The notes under the pieces are model-generated. The model was not told the origin of the DNA and did not search any database. It saw only the letters and a program-made list of their open reading frames with translations. This document shows, piece after piece, positions 49,341 through 50,669 of a stretch of DNA of 50,669 nucleotides. Both the position numbers and the translations under genes were made by a program. Every line of letters starts with the position of its first letter. The stretch's first letter is position 1. Origin of the DNA: an uncultured Acidimicrobiales bacterium (lineage in GTDB: Bacteria > Actinomycetota > Acidimicrobiia > Acidimicrobiales > SHLQ01); the NCBI GenBank assembly GCA_938041035.1, contig CALHYX010000033.1:1-50669 (forward strand), read 5' to 3'.

Positions 49341-50242
49341 CCATCGCCGAGCGGCGCGCCGGCCTCGCCTGCCTGCCGCCGATCACCCTCGATCAGGTCG
49401 TCGACGATCCCGAGGCGATGCGGGCGTTGGCGCGTCGGAGCGGCCCCTACGAGTTTCCGCCGCGGCCGGGCGGTTTCGTCTGGCCGACCTGGCACGCCCG
49501 CTGGGCGTCCGGTGGAGCCCTTCACCTCGACGCGGCCGAGCCGCTGTTCAACCACCCGGCGTTCATCGCGGCGGCCGCCGACATGTGCGGGTCGAACAAT
49601 GTCATTCCCGAAGCGCTCAACGTCAACCTGGGGACGCCGTGGATCGCCCAGCCGGTCATGCACACCGATATGCCATTGTTTCGGGGGATCGATGAGGAGA
49701 CGGTTCCCGGTTGGTTCCTGCAGTCGATGGGAACCTCGCGGCTCTTTGAAGCCGAACGGATCAATTCGATCACCGCGGTGGCCTGGTTCTACGAAGGTGA
49801 GCGCGGCGGGTTCACCTTCTGGCCCGACGGTCCGGCTGGTGAATCGCAGGGTCAGATCGACATGTGGAATACCGCCATCGTCGGCGACAACGATTTCATG
49901 TACCACCGCGTCGAGCGCATCGGCCCGGACGCGGCGACGTCACCCTCGGCCATGACCACGGCGACGGTGCTCGACCACGATGGCGATGACTGGGTCGTGA
50001 TCGACGATGGGAGAGAACTCGGTCGCTTCGTCGACCGTGACGTACGGCTGTCGATCTCCTGGCGGGCGACCGTGAACGACGACGATGACGCGTCGGTCTC
50101 GCTCGCCGCCGTGTACGACCGGATGCGTACGCACCTCGCCGACGGCGACCTGATCGCCACGAGCGTCGATGACCTGTTCGACGAACCGTCGCGCCAACAG
50201 CTCATGCACCGGTGGCCGGGCTTCCTGCCGGTCTCGACCTGA
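49337..50242 (+). CDS. hypothetical protein, possible Fe(II)/2-oxoglutarate oxygenase
   Basis: A 301-residue protein of uncertain family. An HxD pair lies in PVMHTDMPLFRG, a distant His in NDFMYHRVERIG, and an Arg in RLSISWRATVN, the order of iron and 2-oxoglutarate ligands in double-stranded beta-helix oxygenases; ALNVNLGTPWIAQ and FTFWPDGPAG could be the surrounding strands. The ligand assignment is inference. GTG 49337 overlaps the TetR stop (GTGA). It closes the betC operon, perhaps acting on a quaternary-amine intermediate. Confidence 0.65.
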   Translation: MTIAERRAGLACLPPITLDQVVDDPEAMRALARRSGPYEFPPRPGGFVWPTWHARWASGGALHLDAAEPLFNHPAFIAAAADMCGSNNVIPEALNVNLGTPWIAQPVMHTDMPLFRGIDEETVPGWFLQSMGTSRLFEAERINSITAVAWFYEGERGGFTFWPDGPAGESQGQIDMWNTAIVGDNDFMYHRVERIGPDAATSPSAMTTATVLDHDGDDWVVIDDGRELGRFVDRDVRLSISWRATVNDDDDASVSLAAVYDRMRTHLADGDLIATSVDDLFDEPSRQQLMHRWPGFLPVST

Positions 50243-50298
50243 CCCGGTCGCGACCGAAGCTCGGCCGTGCCAATCCGACGGCCCTGTCAGTCCGGCCA

Positions 50299-50669
50299 CT
50301 AGGTCAGTCCGACCGCGATGCGAAGTCGTTCGATCCGGGGGTCATCGCCACCCAGATAGGCGGTGAGCACACCGAGCACCGACTCGTGATCGAGGGTGCC
50401 GGCGGCCGCCATATCCTCGAGGTCGGCCCAGTCCTTGGTGCGGTTGAAGAAGGCTTTGAACACCGCCAGGTCTCGACACGCCAAGAACGGAACGGACTCT
50501 CCAGCGAATTCCTCGATGCGGACTCGGTCGGCTGCATCTCGGTGGAAGTCGGTGGTGTTGAAGAAGATGTCGACGGGGGTCTGATCCCACCAGAGTCGGG
50601 TTTGGCCGTCGGTGGCGATGGCTTCCCGGTCTGGGTCGGTGACCTGGATTGCTTTGGGCAGAGCGTCAT
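50299..50669 (-). CDS. partial nucleotidyltransferase-like protein, 5' end beyond the window
   Basis: The last 122 residues of a gene whose start lies outside the window. They include QTRLWWDQTPVDIFFNTTDF, FAGESVPFLACRDLAVFKA, then FFNRTKDWADLEDMAAAGTL and a C-terminal helix ending in a TAG stop. The pattern of a Cys/Asp strand, K-A-x-F helix and D-W-A-D-L-E-x-M resembles the C-terminal part of nucleotidyltransferase-fold proteins of the AbiEii or DUF6036 type. Another frame on the same strand also stays open here but reads as low-complexity Ser/Thr/Pro and was set aside. The 56 bases to the previous gene hold nothing recognisable. Confidence 0.5.
   Translation of the reverse strand, partial: DALPKAIQVTDPDREAIATDGQTRLWWDQTPVDIFFNTTDFHRDAADRVRIEEFAGESVPFLACRDLAVFKAFFNRTKDWADLEDMAAAGTLDHESVLGVLTAYLGGDDPRIERLRIAVGLT

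Noticed and set aside
50304..50669. Alternative Ser/Thr/Pro-rich frame at the right edge
   Set aside because: The frame used for the partial gene has normal composition and nucleotidyltransferase-like segments, while this one is low-complexity.

Overview
The window is about 50.7 kb of GC-rich DNA, densely coded on both strands. Genes are short-spaced, many overlap by exactly four bases (ATGA or GTGA), and several appear to be transcribed without a 5' leader (TANNNT box, six or seven bases, then ATG/GTG). This style, plus many acyl-CoA enzymes, Rieske and 2-oxoglutarate oxygenases, an MDMPI-domain protein and a luciferase-like (LLM) oxidoreductase, suggests an actinobacterium, plausibly of the Acidimicrobiia. 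That placement is inference: there is no rRNA or other phylogenetic marker here. I saw no tRNA, rRNA, CRISPR array, insertion sequence or prophage.

Layout. (1) 1-6940, minus strand: a seven-gene operon of amidohydrolases, a PaaK-like ligase, a TauD-like dioxygenase and a cupin, facing a MarR regulator and a second cupin (7018-8081). (2) 8148-8366: an amphi-Trp protein. (3) 8394-13131, minus: MaoC-like dehydratase, crotonase, acyl-CoA ligase, MDMPI-domain protein and a stand-alone protein resembling EF-G domain IV. (4) 13197-19752, plus: acyl-CoA dehydrogenase, two crotonase paralogues, a ligase, a VOC protein and two unknowns, sharing a bidirectional promoter with block 3. (5) 19758-22006, minus: a deleted glycosyltransferase remnant, a P450 and a methyltransferase. 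(6) 22061-24726, plus: MerR regulator and CopA-type copper ATPase behind a MerR-type long-spacer promoter. (7) 24760-32222: glutathione synthesis (gshA, gshB), two paralogous GST-like proteins, a DUF2855 protein, a GrdB-like protein interrupted by an in-frame TGA exactly at a U/C-P-x-C motif, and a metallo-beta-lactamase-fold hydrolase. (8) 32255-37825, plus: EamA-type transporter, GntR/UTRA regulator, SulP permease, rhodanese-membrane protein and a persulfide dioxygenase with two rhodanese domains. (9) 37859-43725: assorted small genes, a YceI protein and a membrane-spermidine synthase fusion. (10) 43722-45242, minus: a kinase-LLM oxidoreductase fusion. (11) 45342-50242, plus: choline-sulfatase, Rieske oxygenase, SDR, TetR and a possible 2-oxoglutarate oxygenase as one operon. 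(12) 50299-50669: the 3' part of a gene cut by the window edge.

How the parts fit. The most notable region is 24.8-37.8 kb. It encodes both steps of glutathione synthesis, unusual for Actinobacteria, which normally use mycothiol. Beside them are GST-like proteins and a candidate selenoprotein with a hairpin starting 11 bases after the UGA. A few kilobases on lies a persulfide dioxygenase, whose family substrate is glutathione persulfide. I infer a glutathione-, selenium- and sulfane-sulfur-linked redox island. The selenocysteine reading depends on sel genes outside the window. The betC operon points to use of choline-O-sulfate, and blocks 1, 3 and 4 to catabolism of unidentified organic acids through CoA thioesters.
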